DNA from: RGIG5270 sp045538635
GTDB taxonomy: Bacteria > Verrucomicrobiota > Lentisphaeria > Victivallales > Victivallaceae
DNA length: 49,262 bases
Assembly (NCBI GenBank): GCA_045538635.1
Contig: JAZSRU010000055.1
Coordinates: 1 to 49,262, forward strand
Direction: 5' to 3'
Of the stretch, positions 7,562-15,418 are shown piece by piece. Within the stretch, counting starts at the first letter, position 1. Every line of letters starts with the position of its first letter. The position numbers and the translations under genes are program-made. Below the pieces are notes generated by a model, which was given only the letters and a program-made list of their open reading frames with translations, did not search any database and was not told the DNA's origin.

Positions 7562-8473
7562 TTACTGATTTCGAATGATTTTCAGCGGATTATGAATGGT
7601 CATAATGTCTATTCCTTCTTCACTGAAACCATTCATTTCAAGATATTCCGCGCACTGCCGCATGCAGAATGATGACCCGACAAGACATCCTTTTTGCGGA
7701 TTGTGATATTTGCCGTCAGGCTCAAGAACTGCATCATTATTCCAACAGTTATACCGCCCCGGAGGAAGCCCTGCGATTGGCGCAGCATCGCTTGTAACTA
7801 TCACATTATCAATACCTTTGCAACGGATTATACATTTAATGACATCAAGCGGCAAATGGTGTCCGTCTGCGATAATCATTGCCGTCAAGTCATCATTGGC
7901 CATACCACTCCAAATCATATTGTTATGGCGGTCGATTTTATTGGGACAGCCGTTTCCGAGGTGTGTCAGAAGTCTGGCTCCAGCATTTGCCGCTTTTTGC
8001 AAATCTGAAGATAAAGCCATTTGATGACCGCAGGAAACAGTTACGCCGCAGGAGGATACATGAGAAATAAATTCCGTAATGCCATTGAGTTCTGCGGCAA
8101 CAGTAATCAACTTTATAAATCCTTCTGAAGAATCCATGAGTTTATCGAAAAACTTAATATCAGGCGTTCTCACCAATTCAGGTATATGCGCGCCGATTGC
8201 TCCGGACTCACGGGAGATAAAAGGTCCTTCCAGATGTACTCCTGCGATATTTTCCGTAAGACCATGTTTTTTGACGGCATTTGATATAATAGCAAGATTG
8301 CGCAGATAAGTATCTTCTGAACTTGTTACGATTGTCGGCAGAAAATAATTGGTACCTGATTTGAAAATATCATCGGCGGCGGCAAGGAACTGCTCTTCGC
8401 TCAAATCGGGAGTGGAAAAATCCACTCCCATATAACCGTTTATCTGTAAATCTGCATATTGTTTATTGCTCAT
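7562..8473 (-). CDS. nagA: N-acetylglucosamine-6-phosphate deacetylase, short form
   Basis: Removes acetate from GlcNAc-6-phosphate, giving GlcN-6-phosphate for NagB. The amidohydrolase barrel motifs are intact: GVHLEGPF (E82), the ligand His in CGH (H150) and THLGNG (H171), substrate His205 in DGHH, and catalytic Asp229 in TSDAAP. Only 303 residues, against roughly 380 for the family. The N-terminus begins at the barrel strand (DLQINGYMGVDF) and the C-terminus stops at IHNPLKII, so the small beta-sandwich contributed by both ends is missing. The start overlaps the upstream oxidoreductase stop by one base. This is the last gene before the 7391 terminator. Confidence 0.88.
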   Translation of the reverse strand: MSNKQYADLQINGYMGVDFSTPDLSEEQFLAAADDIFKSGTNYFLPTIVTSSEDTYLRNLAIISNAVKKHGLTENIAGVHLEGPFISRESGAIGAHIPELVRTPDIKFFDKLMDSSEGFIKLITVAAELNGITEFISHVSSCGVTVSCGHQMALSSDLQKAANAGARLLTHLGNGCPNKIDRHNNMIWSGMANDDLTAMIIADGHHLPLDVIKCIIRCKGIDNVIVTSDAAPIAGLPPGRYNCWNNDAVLEPDGKYHNPQKGCLVGSSFCMRQCAEYLEMNGFSEEGIDIMTIHNPLKIIRNQ

Positions 8474-9507
8474 TACAGAATCTCACTCATTTCGACCATG
8501 CGTTGCTGACGGCGGGACATTTCTGCTGCCTGTCCGAGAGCGGTGGCAAGCAAACCGTGTTCAGCGGTTGAATTTACGGTCAACTCACCGCGGATGACTT
8601 TGCAGAATGATTCTACCAGATTGGGGTCGGCTCCGCCATGTTCACCTTCAGCATGGGGAACTTTGTATGTAACAACTTCAGTTCCCCAGCGAGGAGTGAT
8701 TGTGATTGTACGGTCGGTGAGGCTGACTTCGGCAACTGCTTCCGGACTCCATAATTTCAGTGCATTTTCGGAAAGGACCCATTTGTCTTTGCATTTGTTC
8801 TGATAATAACAGCTGTTGCAGTCAGGTCCCGGAGTTTTCCCCGCTTCAAGTTCAAACGGGAGATGATTTTTATCAAAGACATTCATTGCGGCAAAGGAAC
8901 TCACCCGCAAAGGTTTCGGAAATCCCAGAAGCCAGTTGAAAATATCAAAATCATGACTGGCTTTGTGAATCCAGAGGCCGCCTGTATTTTCAAAAAAACG
9001 GTTCCAGCGTGAAAAATATGTTCTGCCGCCGTCGTAAAATTCACGGTTTTCTGCAATAAAAATCCGTCCCAATGTACCGTTATCAATCAACTCTTTTAAA
9101 CGCATAAGCACAGGATGATGACGCAAATTAAAACCTATCATCAGCGTTTTGCCAGTCTCTTTTGCCAGAGCAATCAACTCTTTGCCATCGGCAGCTTGGG
9201 TGGCAAGCGGTTTGTCAAGCAGAACATGCCAGCCCGCAAGCAGGGCTTTTTTGGCACAGATATAATGTTCACTGTCTATGACAGTAATGATTACGGCGTC
9301 AAGTTTTTCAACTGCTGTCATTTCATCAACGGAGCAGTAAAGATTGGGAGTGATATTGAGCAACTCTGCGGCAGTACGGCAGCGGACACTGTTTGTGTCG
9401 CAAAGTGCGGCAATCTCCACATCGCTGCGTTTTTTCAGAATTTGACCGAAACAATCAACGCCGCGTGAACCTGTCCCGATAATACCGATTTTCAATTTAT
9501 TCTGCAT
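8473..9507 (-). CDS. Gfo/Idh/MocA-family oxidoreductase
   Basis: 344 residues with an N-terminal Rossmann fold (KIGIIGTGSRGVDCF, residues 6-20) and the family signature LDKPLA, whose Lys binds substrate, near residue 98. A GFNLRHHP segment follows. A Cys cluster DCNSCYYQNKC near 225-235 is unusual for the generic family and might bind metal. It lies between nagB (18-nt gap) and nagA (1-nt overlap), so it probably acts on an amino sugar or derivative in the same pathway, such as redox-assisted isomerisation, hydrolysis or epimerisation. The precise reaction is unknown. Confidence 0.87.
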   Translation of the reverse strand: MQNKLKIGIIGTGSRGVDCFGQILKKRSDVEIAALCDTNSVRCRTAAELLNITPNLYCSVDEMTAVEKLDAVIITVIDSEHYICAKKALLAGWHVLLDKPLATQAADGKELIALAKETGKTLMIGFNLRHHPVLMRLKELIDNGTLGRIFIAENREFYDGGRTYFSRWNRFFENTGGLWIHKASHDFDIFNWLLGFPKPLRVSSFAAMNVFDKNHLPFELEAGKTPGPDCNSCYYQNKCKDKWVLSENALKLWSPEAVAEVSLTDRTITITPRWGTEVVTYKVPHAEGEHGGADPNLVESFCKVIRGELTVNSTAEHGLLATALGQAAEMSRRQQRMVEMSEIL

Positions 9508-9525
9508 TTTCCGACTCCTTTTCTG

Positions 9526-10302
9526 TTATTGCAGCGTGCAGATATCACGGGTGAAATCACTCAATTCCGCCGCCGCAGGAATATCACAGAAGGTGCGGCA
9601 ATCAGGATGAAGACGTATGACGGAAGCTGGATGCATGGGCGAAAGTTCTTCTTCAAAAGTTATTTTTACGGCATGGGCTTTGCGTGCGTCCGGAACGGTA
9701 TTGACGATACAGCGGCTTTTCATAATCTGACGGACACTCATGGAAACAGCCTGTTTGGGAACTGCATCAAGATTCGGAAACCATCCTTCGCCCAACTGCT
9801 GATTGCGGCAGACATCGTCAAGATTTACGATGAGATACGGTTTTTCAGTATCGAAATCAGCAGGCGGGTCATTAAAAGCAATATGTCCGTTTTCTCCGAT
9901 ACCGATAAAACATACATCAATGGGGCATTCTGCAATTTTTCTGCTGAGAGCATTGATTGAAGATTCAAGATCGGCAGCATCGCCTTCAACGAAATTGACT
10001 TCTTTCATTTTTACGGGAAGTTTTTCAACAAACCGTTCAGAAAGGTATTTGCGGAAACTTGCAGGATGCGTGGCGGGCAATCCGACATATTCATCCAGAT
10101 GAAACATGATAACTTTGCTCCAGTCAATGCCTTTTTCATTGAGCAATGCAGAAAGCATTTCAAACTGGCTTGCGCCTGTGGTAAGGATGATACGGCATTC
10201 GCCTTGAGTTTTGATTGCCTGACGGATTTTTTCAGCTCCGAATTTGGCAGCTTCTCTGCCGCAGGTCAATTTGTCTTTACAGATAACGAGATTCATTTTC
10301 AT
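9526..10302 (-). CDS. nagB: glucosamine-6-phosphate deaminase/isomerase family
   Basis: 258 residues. Converts GlcN-6-phosphate to fructose-6-phosphate and ammonia. Motifs: TTGASQFEML phosphate loop (41-50), FHLDEYVGL with the base Asp70, and GIGENGHIAFNDP (134-146) with His140. The E. coli motif is GxGNDGHIAFNEP; here the residue before Gly-His is Asn rather than Asp, a variant I associate with NagB-like paralogs, so kinetics or substrate may differ. The gene begins 7 nt after the ROK regulator stop and precedes the oxidoreductase, giving the order of a GlcNAc catabolic operon. Confidence 0.88.
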   Translation of the reverse strand: MKMNLVICKDKLTCGREAAKFGAEKIRQAIKTQGECRIILTTGASQFEMLSALLNEKGIDWSKVIMFHLDEYVGLPATHPASFRKYLSERFVEKLPVKMKEVNFVEGDAADLESSINALSRKIAECPIDVCFIGIGENGHIAFNDPPADFDTEKPYLIVNLDDVCRNQQLGEGWFPNLDAVPKQAVSMSVRQIMKSRCIVNTVPDARKAHAVKITFEEELSPMHPASVIRLHPDCRTFCDIPAAAELSDFTRDICTLQ

Positions 10303-10309
10303 CTTCCTT

Positions 10310-11323
10310 TTATATACTTTTATTTTTGAATGAAATTTTATTTTTCATCATAAATTCCGCCATTTGAAAGGCACTGCCTCTGGCGGCACTGAATCGGCCG
10401 AAACATGATTGAGTAACGGTTACACCTGACTCTCCGAGCCTCTCCTGCAGCTGCGGAGCAAAATCATCTCCGAAATCAGCAAATCTTCCCGCAAGCACCA
10501 TGAGTTTGAAGTCCATAATATCAGTTATAAGGTTCAGAGCTTCAGTACAGCCGTTCAGCAATTTTTCTTTGTTTGAATTTAAGACATTTTCCTTTGAAAG
10601 CAAATCTTCAAGCCGGGTTCCGTCGTGTAAGCGCAGATTGCGGATTTCACCGGCAGAGGAAGTTGTCCCGCTGAAAAGTTCTCCGTCACACCAGAATGCC
10701 GCACCTACACTTCGCCCCAGCGATATAAGTGCAAAATCTCTTACTCTATCCGCCGCCCCGCCGAATGCCTCAGAAATAGCCGCAGAACGGGAACGGTTGG
10801 AGATAAAAAGCGGACAGGAAAGATTTTTTTGCAGAAGTGGAATGAAGTTTTTATCACAGAAAAGCGGATTGATACTTTTGCGGACCGAACGGGAATTTTC
10901 ATCAATGATTGCGGAAAGAGCTATTGCCGTACCGATGATTTTGTTGTCAGCGGAAAATTTTTTTATCAATAAATGCGCACTGCTGATTATACTGTCAAAA
11001 TCCGACGGTTCAAAAGTCGTCTCCGCCCGGGCCGCAATATTGCCCGCCCCGTCAAGCAGAACAGCTGTCATCTGATTTGAATAGCCGAAGTCAATACCTG
11101 CAATATTATATTCTGCGGCAGACGCACAGAGAAGAATGGGAGTCGTACCCCCGCTGGATTTACCTTTGCCGCATTCCTGAATCAAATTTGCCGCCAACAG
11201 ATTTTCACAGACCGAAGAAGCAGTCGGACGGCTGATATTGAGACATCTGGCGATATCCGCTCTTGACTGAGCGAGCCGCCGGCGTATCAGAATATATGCA
11301 TTTATTTCCAATTCGGTCATCAT
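10310..11323 (-). CDS. ROK-family transcriptional regulator (NagC/XylR-like)
   Basis: 337 residues: an N-terminal winged helix-turn-helix (about 10-50, SRADIARCLNISRPTASSV is the recognition region), then a ROK ASKHA domain beginning IAGIDFGYSN (74-83). First gene of the nag operon, so probably a GlcNAc- or GlcN-6-P-responsive repressor of its own operon. Two ROK hallmarks are absent. The catalytic N-D pair of the 'NDxNAAA-E' motif reads SNRSRSAAISE (Asp replaced by Arg177). After SSAGEIRNLRL there is no CxCGxxGCxE zinc motif. It therefore cannot act as a sugar kinase. AAAGG lies 5 nt before the first of two adjacent ATGs. Confidence 0.87.
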   Translation of the reverse strand: MMTELEINAYILIRRRLAQSRADIARCLNISRPTASSVCENLLAANLIQECGKGKSSGGTTPILLCASAAEYNIAGIDFGYSNQMTAVLLDGAGNIAARAETTFEPSDFDSIISSAHLLIKKFSADNKIIGTAIALSAIIDENSRSVRKSINPLFCDKNFIPLLQKNLSCPLFISNRSRSAAISEAFGGAADRVRDFALISLGRSVGAAFWCDGELFSGTTSSAGEIRNLRLHDGTRLEDLLSKENVLNSNKEKLLNGCTEALNLITDIMDFKLMVLAGRFADFGDDFAPQLQERLGESGVTVTQSCFGRFSAARGSAFQMAEFMMKNKISFKNKSI

Positions 11324-11354
11324 AAAAACCTTTGTTAAAAATCTTACAATGTTT

Positions 11355-11382
11355 AATATAGCATATATTCAGTACAGTTCAA
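11355..11382 (-). promoter_or_regulatory. promoter of the amino-sugar operon
   Basis: On the minus strand TTGAAC (11377-11382), 16-nt spacer, TATATT (11355-11360), about 30 nt before the ROK gene start. It is the only good hexamer pair in this 134-bp gap. Confidence 0.6.
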
Positions 11383-11403
11383 GCTGTTTTAAATAGATAC
11401 TGT

Positions 11404-11429
11404 AAAAAAAAGCTCCCGTTGCCGGGAGC
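11404..11429 (-). terminator. intrinsic terminator of the 11458 gene
   Basis: Minus-strand GCTCCCG-GCAA-CGGGAGC followed by eight T, 28 nt after the stop codon of the small membrane protein. Same sequence as the terminator at 7391-7414. Confidence 0.88.
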
Positions 11430-11457
11430 CTTCCAATAATGACCGGAAATAATATTT
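11406..11457 (-). repeat. repeated terminator cassette, copy 2
   Basis: Near-identical to 7393-7443, including the flank AATGACCGGAAATAATATTT that reaches the stop codon of the adjacent gene. Confidence 0.7.
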
Positions 11458-11862
11458 TTATTCAGCTTTTTTAGCGGGAACTGCTGCCGGAGTTTCCGCA
11501 TTCTTTTTCTCTGCAGGTGTTTGTTTTGACTGCATGAGGGATTTTTTAGCAGGATGATTGTCCGGGATCACCGGATAAAATACCTGCAGAACATCCGGTC
11601 TTGACTGGATGTCCCTTACTGCATCTTCCATAAAATCTACTGTTGACATGGAGATAAGCCCGGTCCAGAAAAATGCAAGGACTATTGCCATAGCATTGAG
11701 AACTGTACCGCTGAGTCCCCATGGACAATAGCCGTCACGGCAGATTTTGCACAATCCGAGGAGCAGTCCTACTGCTGCCGGGATCATGATGAAATAACCG
11801 AGATTGGGGAAGAGAGCGATCGCAAAAACGATCAGACCGATAATGATTGAAACTGTACCCAT
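11458..11862 (-). CDS. small membrane protein with Lys/Ala-rich tail
   Basis: 134 residues with three hydrophobic segments (about 3-20, 24-38, 52-70), a Cys-containing loop CKICRDGYCPWG between them, and a charged C-terminal tail ending in alternating Ala, Pro and Lys. The ATG follows a strong AAGGAGG. No family recognised. It is flanked by its own promoter and terminator, so it is monocistronic. A GCCGGA/TCCGGC hairpin (11889-11906) lies in its 5' leader. Confidence 0.75.
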   Translation of the reverse strand: MGTVSIIIGLIVFAIALFPNLGYFIMIPAAVGLLLGLCKICRDGYCPWGLSGTVLNAMAIVLAFFWTGLISMSTVDFMEDAVRDIQSRPDVLQVFYPVIPDNHPAKKSLMQSKQTPAEKKNAETPAAVPAKKAE

Positions 11863-11888
11863 ATAAACCTCCTTGTTTGTTTCTGGGT

Positions 11889-11906
11889 GCCGGAAAACGC
11901 TCCGGC
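11889..11906 (-). promoter_or_regulatory. leader hairpin
   Basis: A 6-bp G+C-rich stem (GCCGGA/TCCGGC) with a 6-nt loop, 27-44 nt upstream of the small membrane protein start and just after its promoter; may stabilise or control the mRNA. Role inferred only from position. Confidence 0.35.
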
Positions 11907-11917
11907 TGTTCTACGGT

Positions 11918-11945
11918 AAAATAACCGAACAAGATACAGAATCAA
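11918..11945 (-). promoter_or_regulatory. promoter of the small membrane protein
   Basis: On the minus strand TTGATT (11940-11945), 16-nt spacer, TATTTT (11918-11923), about 55 nt upstream of the ATG. Confidence 0.5.
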
Positions 11946-11983
11946 TTCGCCGCAGCAAAAAAGAGGTTTAATGAAAAAGACAA

Positions 11984-13051
11984 TTATTCTTCAGTTTCAT
12001 CGCAATTCAAAAATGACAGCATCATCCCGAATATCATGAAAATCCCGGTCAGAGAGCTGCCGCCGTAACTTATCAACGGCAGATTCAAACCGGTTGTCGG
12101 TATCAGCGCGCAGTTGATGCTGCAGTGCAGCAGAGTTTGCATCAAAATTGTTGCAATACAGCTGATTATGATCAGAGAGTATTTGTTTTTTGCCGATTTT
12201 TTGATCGTCATGTGAAAAAGAATGAAAAAGAGGACAAGAATCACCGCCGCTCCGCAGAAACCGATCAGTTCATGCATTGTGGCGTATGCTGAATCATTGT
12301 AGGAAAACGGCAGATAATTATTGCTCCAAAAGCCGCCGGAAAGTTTATTACCGAACCAGCCGCCGCGCGCAATCGCAAGCTGGAACTGTTTCCAATGCCA
12401 TGCCACACCGAAAACATCCGCATTTTCTGAAAAAAATCCGTATATGCGGTTGAAGCCGTATTCTTTGCAGTTGATGAATATGAGCAGACTGCATAATGCG
12501 CCCGCCGGTAATATGGCAAGGAGCCGGAGGCGTACTCCGGCAAGAAAACTTATCAAAGCAAAAGTCATTACATACAGCATCGCTGTCCCGTAATCCGGCT
12601 GCAGCAGTACCGCTCCAATATAGGGAATAGAATAAATCAGAGCAACAGGAAATGCCCGCTCTTTGTTTTTTGCCTTCAGGTAAATATCGGAGATAAACAG
12701 GATGTATATGAATCGGAAAAGTTCTGACGGCTGCAGATAAATATTGCCAAGAGAATACCAGCCGCGCATACCGTTTATTTTGACTCCGAACAGCAGAACT
12801 CCGTACAGGATTATCAGTGCCGGAAAGAAAAGTTTTGTTCCGGCTGTGAGATATTTGCGGTAATCTGTGCGCCGCATGATTTCCATCAGCAATATTCCTG
12901 ACAGCAGGAAAATACATTGTTTCAAAGCCAGTTCGGCAGCATTGAATCCGTACTGGCTGCCGCGGCTGCCGTAAATGAGAAGCACTCCGGAAAATCCGAG
13001 GATGAATATCAGAATATAAAAGCGGAGAATAAAATTATTGATCTTATTCAT
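11984..13051 (-). CDS. SEDS-family peptidoglycan glycosyltransferase (RodA/FtsW/SpoVE)
   Basis: 355-residue polytopic protein. SEDS proteins polymerise lipid II into glycan strands and normally work with a class-B PBP. Landmarks in order: NGMRGWYSLG (W98), QPSEL (107-111), QPDYGTA (151-157), the long loop GWFGNKLSGG...YLPFSYND with the expected catalytic Asp253, the following HELIGFCG, and NLPLISYGGSSL near the end. The canonical 'PE-HTDFI' becomes PFSYNDSAY: the Asp is kept but the preceding Glu and His are changed, so it is a divergent yet plausibly active member. Its ATG overlaps the stop of the transpeptidase-less PBP gene by 4 nt, so the two are translationally coupled. RodA versus FtsW cannot be decided. 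Confidence 0.9.
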   Translation of the reverse strand: MNKINNFILRFYILIFILGFSGVLLIYGSRGSQYGFNAAELALKQCIFLLSGILLMEIMRRTDYRKYLTAGTKLFFPALIILYGVLLFGVKINGMRGWYSLGNIYLQPSELFRFIYILFISDIYLKAKNKERAFPVALIYSIPYIGAVLLQPDYGTAMLYVMTFALISFLAGVRLRLLAILPAGALCSLLIFINCKEYGFNRIYGFFSENADVFGVAWHWKQFQLAIARGGWFGNKLSGGFWSNNYLPFSYNDSAYATMHELIGFCGAAVILVLFFILFHMTIKKSAKNKYSLIIISCIATILMQTLLHCSINCALIPTTGLNLPLISYGGSSLTGIFMIFGMMLSFLNCDETEE

Positions 13052-13710
13052 TTTTCATCCTCCGGTTGCGGCATTGAGCCGCATTGCAGTTCAAATAAGG
13101 ATTGTTTCAATTTGAGAGGTGTGCCGGGGCGCAGAGGCAGAAAAATTTTCATGTTTGATATTTCAGAAGCCCCGGTCGGTCCCAGCATTATCTGATAAAA
13201 TCCGGGTTGTCCCTGAAGGTGTGAATTGTATTTTTTTTCCAGACCGTAAAGCCCGTGCCTGAAAAGAGTTATGCCGATTTTATGCTTAACTTGAGGAGGC
13301 AGTACGACAGTTTTGCGGATTTCCCGTTTTCTGATCTGCAATTTATTTTTTTTTGCATTTATGATGGCATGCTGCAGTTTGTTTTGCGGGATTTCCAGAC
13401 AGAATTTTTTGTTGATGGCGACAGGCTCAAAAGGTATTGATGTCTGGCGGCAGAAAATTTCGGCTCTTTTGCTTGTTTGCCTGTTGAAGAGTATGTAGAA
13501 TTGCCATTCGCTGTATGCCACCGGAACACCGTTGCGGTCAATGATTGGTGCCCTGACGGCATAAACAATGGTGTTTTTTGCCGCTATCCGGTTGGCAAAC
13601 GCCAGCAGCTCGCTTCTCTGCCATGTTATTTGCCGCAGTGATGATGCGAGAATGATAATCCCCCATAGAATGAAGCAGATAAAAAGTATTTGACTTCTGG
13701 TTATTTTCAT
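13048..13710 (-). CDS. class-B PBP-like protein: TM helix plus pedestal, no transpeptidase domain
   Basis: 220 residues. One TM helix (about 8-26) is followed by the dimerisation/pedestal domain of class-B PBPs: RAPIIDRNGVPVA (53-65) is the R-G-x-I-x-D-R-N-G-x-x-L-A motif, and GLYGLEKKYNSHLQGQPG (153-170) is the 'G-EG-LE--Y---L-G--G' motif. The last segment (PLRPGTPLKLKQSLFELQ) matches the junction 'G--L-LTID--LQ' that leads into the transpeptidase, and then the protein stops. No SxxK, SxN or KTG motif exists in it or after it; the SEDS gene begins within its stop codon. It also overlaps the upstream degenerate kinase by 4 nt. Probable role: activator or anchor of the SEDS polymerase without crosslinking. 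The general PBP assignment is firm; the role is inferred. Confidence 0.82.
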   Translation of the reverse strand: MKITRSQILFICFILWGIIILASSLRQITWQRSELLAFANRIAAKNTIVYAVRAPIIDRNGVPVAYSEWQFYILFNRQTSKRAEIFCRQTSIPFEPVAINKKFCLEIPQNKLQHAIINAKKNKLQIRKREIRKTVVLPPQVKHKIGITLFRHGLYGLEKKYNSHLQGQPGFYQIMLGPTGASEISNMKIFLPLRPGTPLKLKQSLFELQCGSMPQPEDEK

Positions 13711-15362
13711 TGGTTCATTGAGCAGAGTTGGTTCAGCCGGTTTACCAAAGCGGAAAATTGAACGGGTTTCAGCAAAATGGACGACACTTTCAATGCCTGC
13801 AGTTCAGCTTCCTTGCGCGGATTCAATTTGGTTGCCAATACGATGAGCGGCAATCTGGCTGCATTGAATTGCGCCCGTATGTTTTTGATGATTTCCACCA
13901 GATAGCGGTGGCGCAGAGAGTTGGAGAGTATGATCGCATCAAAAGTTCCGTCTGATGACAGCTGCAGCAGATGGGCAGCATTGTCGCAGCATATTACTTC
14001 AAAATTGAAAAGTTTCAGATATTCTGAAAGGGCATTGGCATTATCCACATTGTCTTCGCCCAGCAGAATTTTTCGGGTAGGGAGAGATTCATGCTGCACT
14101 GGCAGGGAGAATGTGCCGGGGAGATAATTTTTGCCGAAAATCAGGTTGCTGGAGCGGTTGCCCTGAATATCCTGTTTCTGGAGTTCTTCTTCTCCGGCGC
14201 TTGAGAGGATATCGAATTTTTTGAATGAAAGAATGAATTTGTTATTGGCAGTTTCATCGCTTGAGGCGGAGAGTTCTCCGCCGATGTAACCGGCAAGGTT
14301 TGCAGCAAAAAATATTCCGAGCAGAGTTGAACTGGCACCGTCGAGGAATTCCGCACCGCATTCAAATTCATGGAAATTGTATAGTTCAGCAAGTTTTTCG
14401 CGGCATTCGCTGTGTGCAGAGTCATTTATTGTAAAATAAACTTTTTCTTCATCTGCCGAACAGCACATGTTTATAGTTTCTCCATGCTCTGAGGCGCGGA
14501 AAACAGAGCGGATTATCAACAGCAATATCTGGATCAGCACTTCGTAATCGGTGTGGAGCAGCTGCGGGGTTGAGCGGTCATAAATATTTACAAAGCTGAC
14601 TCCGCGTTCATGCAGCAGGTCTTTATTTATTTTAACCAGAGTTTCAATCAGATCGGATGCTTTAAAATGCGAATTGACAATTTCCATTTTCTGATGACCG
14701 AGCTTGCTGAATGAGATGATGCGGGAAACGATTTTGGCGATATCGGCGATATTCCGGGCAACAGCATCAAGTTCGTATTTGAATTCATCATTTGCTGCAG
14801 TTTTTGTTTTGATTATTTCAGCATAGCCTTCAATGGAGTTCAGAGGCATGCGTATGTCAGGGGTTAAACGGCTGATTATCAATGATTTGAGTTCGTTGGC
14901 ATAATCAAGTTTGTTACGGGCTTCCACTTCGCGTTGACGTGCTGCATCCTGACGGCGGTTGTTGTTTATGATATGATCGCGGATAATATTGAGATTGGTG
15001 AGCATGCGGTTGGTGTTTGCGCCATATTTTTTCTTCAGATGCAGCGGGGGGGGGATGATATTATTGGCGAGAGCATGCAGGAATGCATCGCTTTTGACAA
15101 ATGGCGAAACAATACGGCTGCGGATTTTGATCAGCACAGATATCATCCACAGGGTTGCCGCTATCGGCAGTAATCCCATGACCAGAACTGTCCATTTGGG
15201 CAGAAACGGCCAACTGTCGGGGATGGTGCAGAGGTCATTGACAGAATGGATGCTTTTGACCGCCGGCAGCAGTCCGTAAATTGTTATCAGGGATGTAAAG
15301 ACTATGAAGGTAAGTACTGCAATGCAGATGGCAAAAGTACAGTTTCTCTTGATTTTATGCAT
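13707..15362 (-). CDS. degenerate membrane hybrid histidine kinase (pseudokinase with pseudo-receiver)
   Basis: 551 residues. Two TM helices (about 9-33 and 57-79) flank a short extracytoplasmic loop, then a coiled linker (110-160). The HisKA-like region reads ISRLTPDIRMPLNSIEGYAEII; aligned to the usual SHEIRTPLN, the phospho-accepting His is Pro168. The HATPase region (270-380) keeps a fold-like pattern (FTINDSA, then STLLGIFFAANLAGYIGGEL) but lacks the N-box Asn and glycine-rich boxes. The C-terminal receiver (430-545) has the acidic pair (GEDNVDN) and the switch Lys532 (LLKPV), but Ser480 where the phospho-Asp belongs. A nine-C tract lies in codons 103-106. Overlaps the PBP-like gene by 4 nt. 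Probably a signal-binding scaffold rather than an enzyme. Confidence 0.85.
   Translation of the reverse strand: MHKIKRNCTFAICIAVLTFIVFTSLITIYGLLPAVKSIHSVNDLCTIPDSWPFLPKWTVLVMGLLPIAATLWMISVLIKIRSRIVSPFVKSDAFLHALANNIIPPPLHLKKKYGANTNRMLTNLNIIRDHIINNNRRQDAARQREVEARNKLDYANELKSLIISRLTPDIRMPLNSIEGYAEIIKTKTAANDEFKYELDAVARNIADIAKIVSRIISFSKLGHQKMEIVNSHFKASDLIETLVKINKDLLHERGVSFVNIYDRSTPQLLHTDYEVLIQILLLIIRSVFRASEHGETINMCCSADEEKVYFTINDSAHSECREKLAELYNFHEFECGAEFLDGASSTLLGIFFAANLAGYIGGELSASSDETANNKFILSFKKFDILSSAGEEELQKQDIQGNRSSNLIFGKNYLPGTFSLPVQHESLPTRKILLGEDNVDNANALSEYLKLFNFEVICCDNAAHLLQLSSDGTFDAIILSNSLRHRYLVEIIKNIRAQFNAARLPLIVLATKLNPRKEAELQALKVSSILLKPVQFSALVNRLNQLCSMNQ
15046..15054 (-). repeat. C9 homopolymer inside the degenerate kinase gene
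   Basis: Nine consecutive C on the coding strand, encoding the I-P-P-P turn after the TM region (codons 103-106). Slippage by one base would truncate the protein before its cytoplasmic domains. Confidence 0.6.
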
Positions 15363-15418
15363 AAAATTTCTCCTTGCAGCAGGATTTTTTTATATTTTCC
15401 CTGCGAATAAGCTTTCGG

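Noticed and set aside
11984..13051. Possible remnant of a transpeptidase domain after the PBP-like gene
   Set aside because: The SEDS frame starts in the PBP-like stop codon and fills the region; no SxxK/KTG sequence is seen in other frames.
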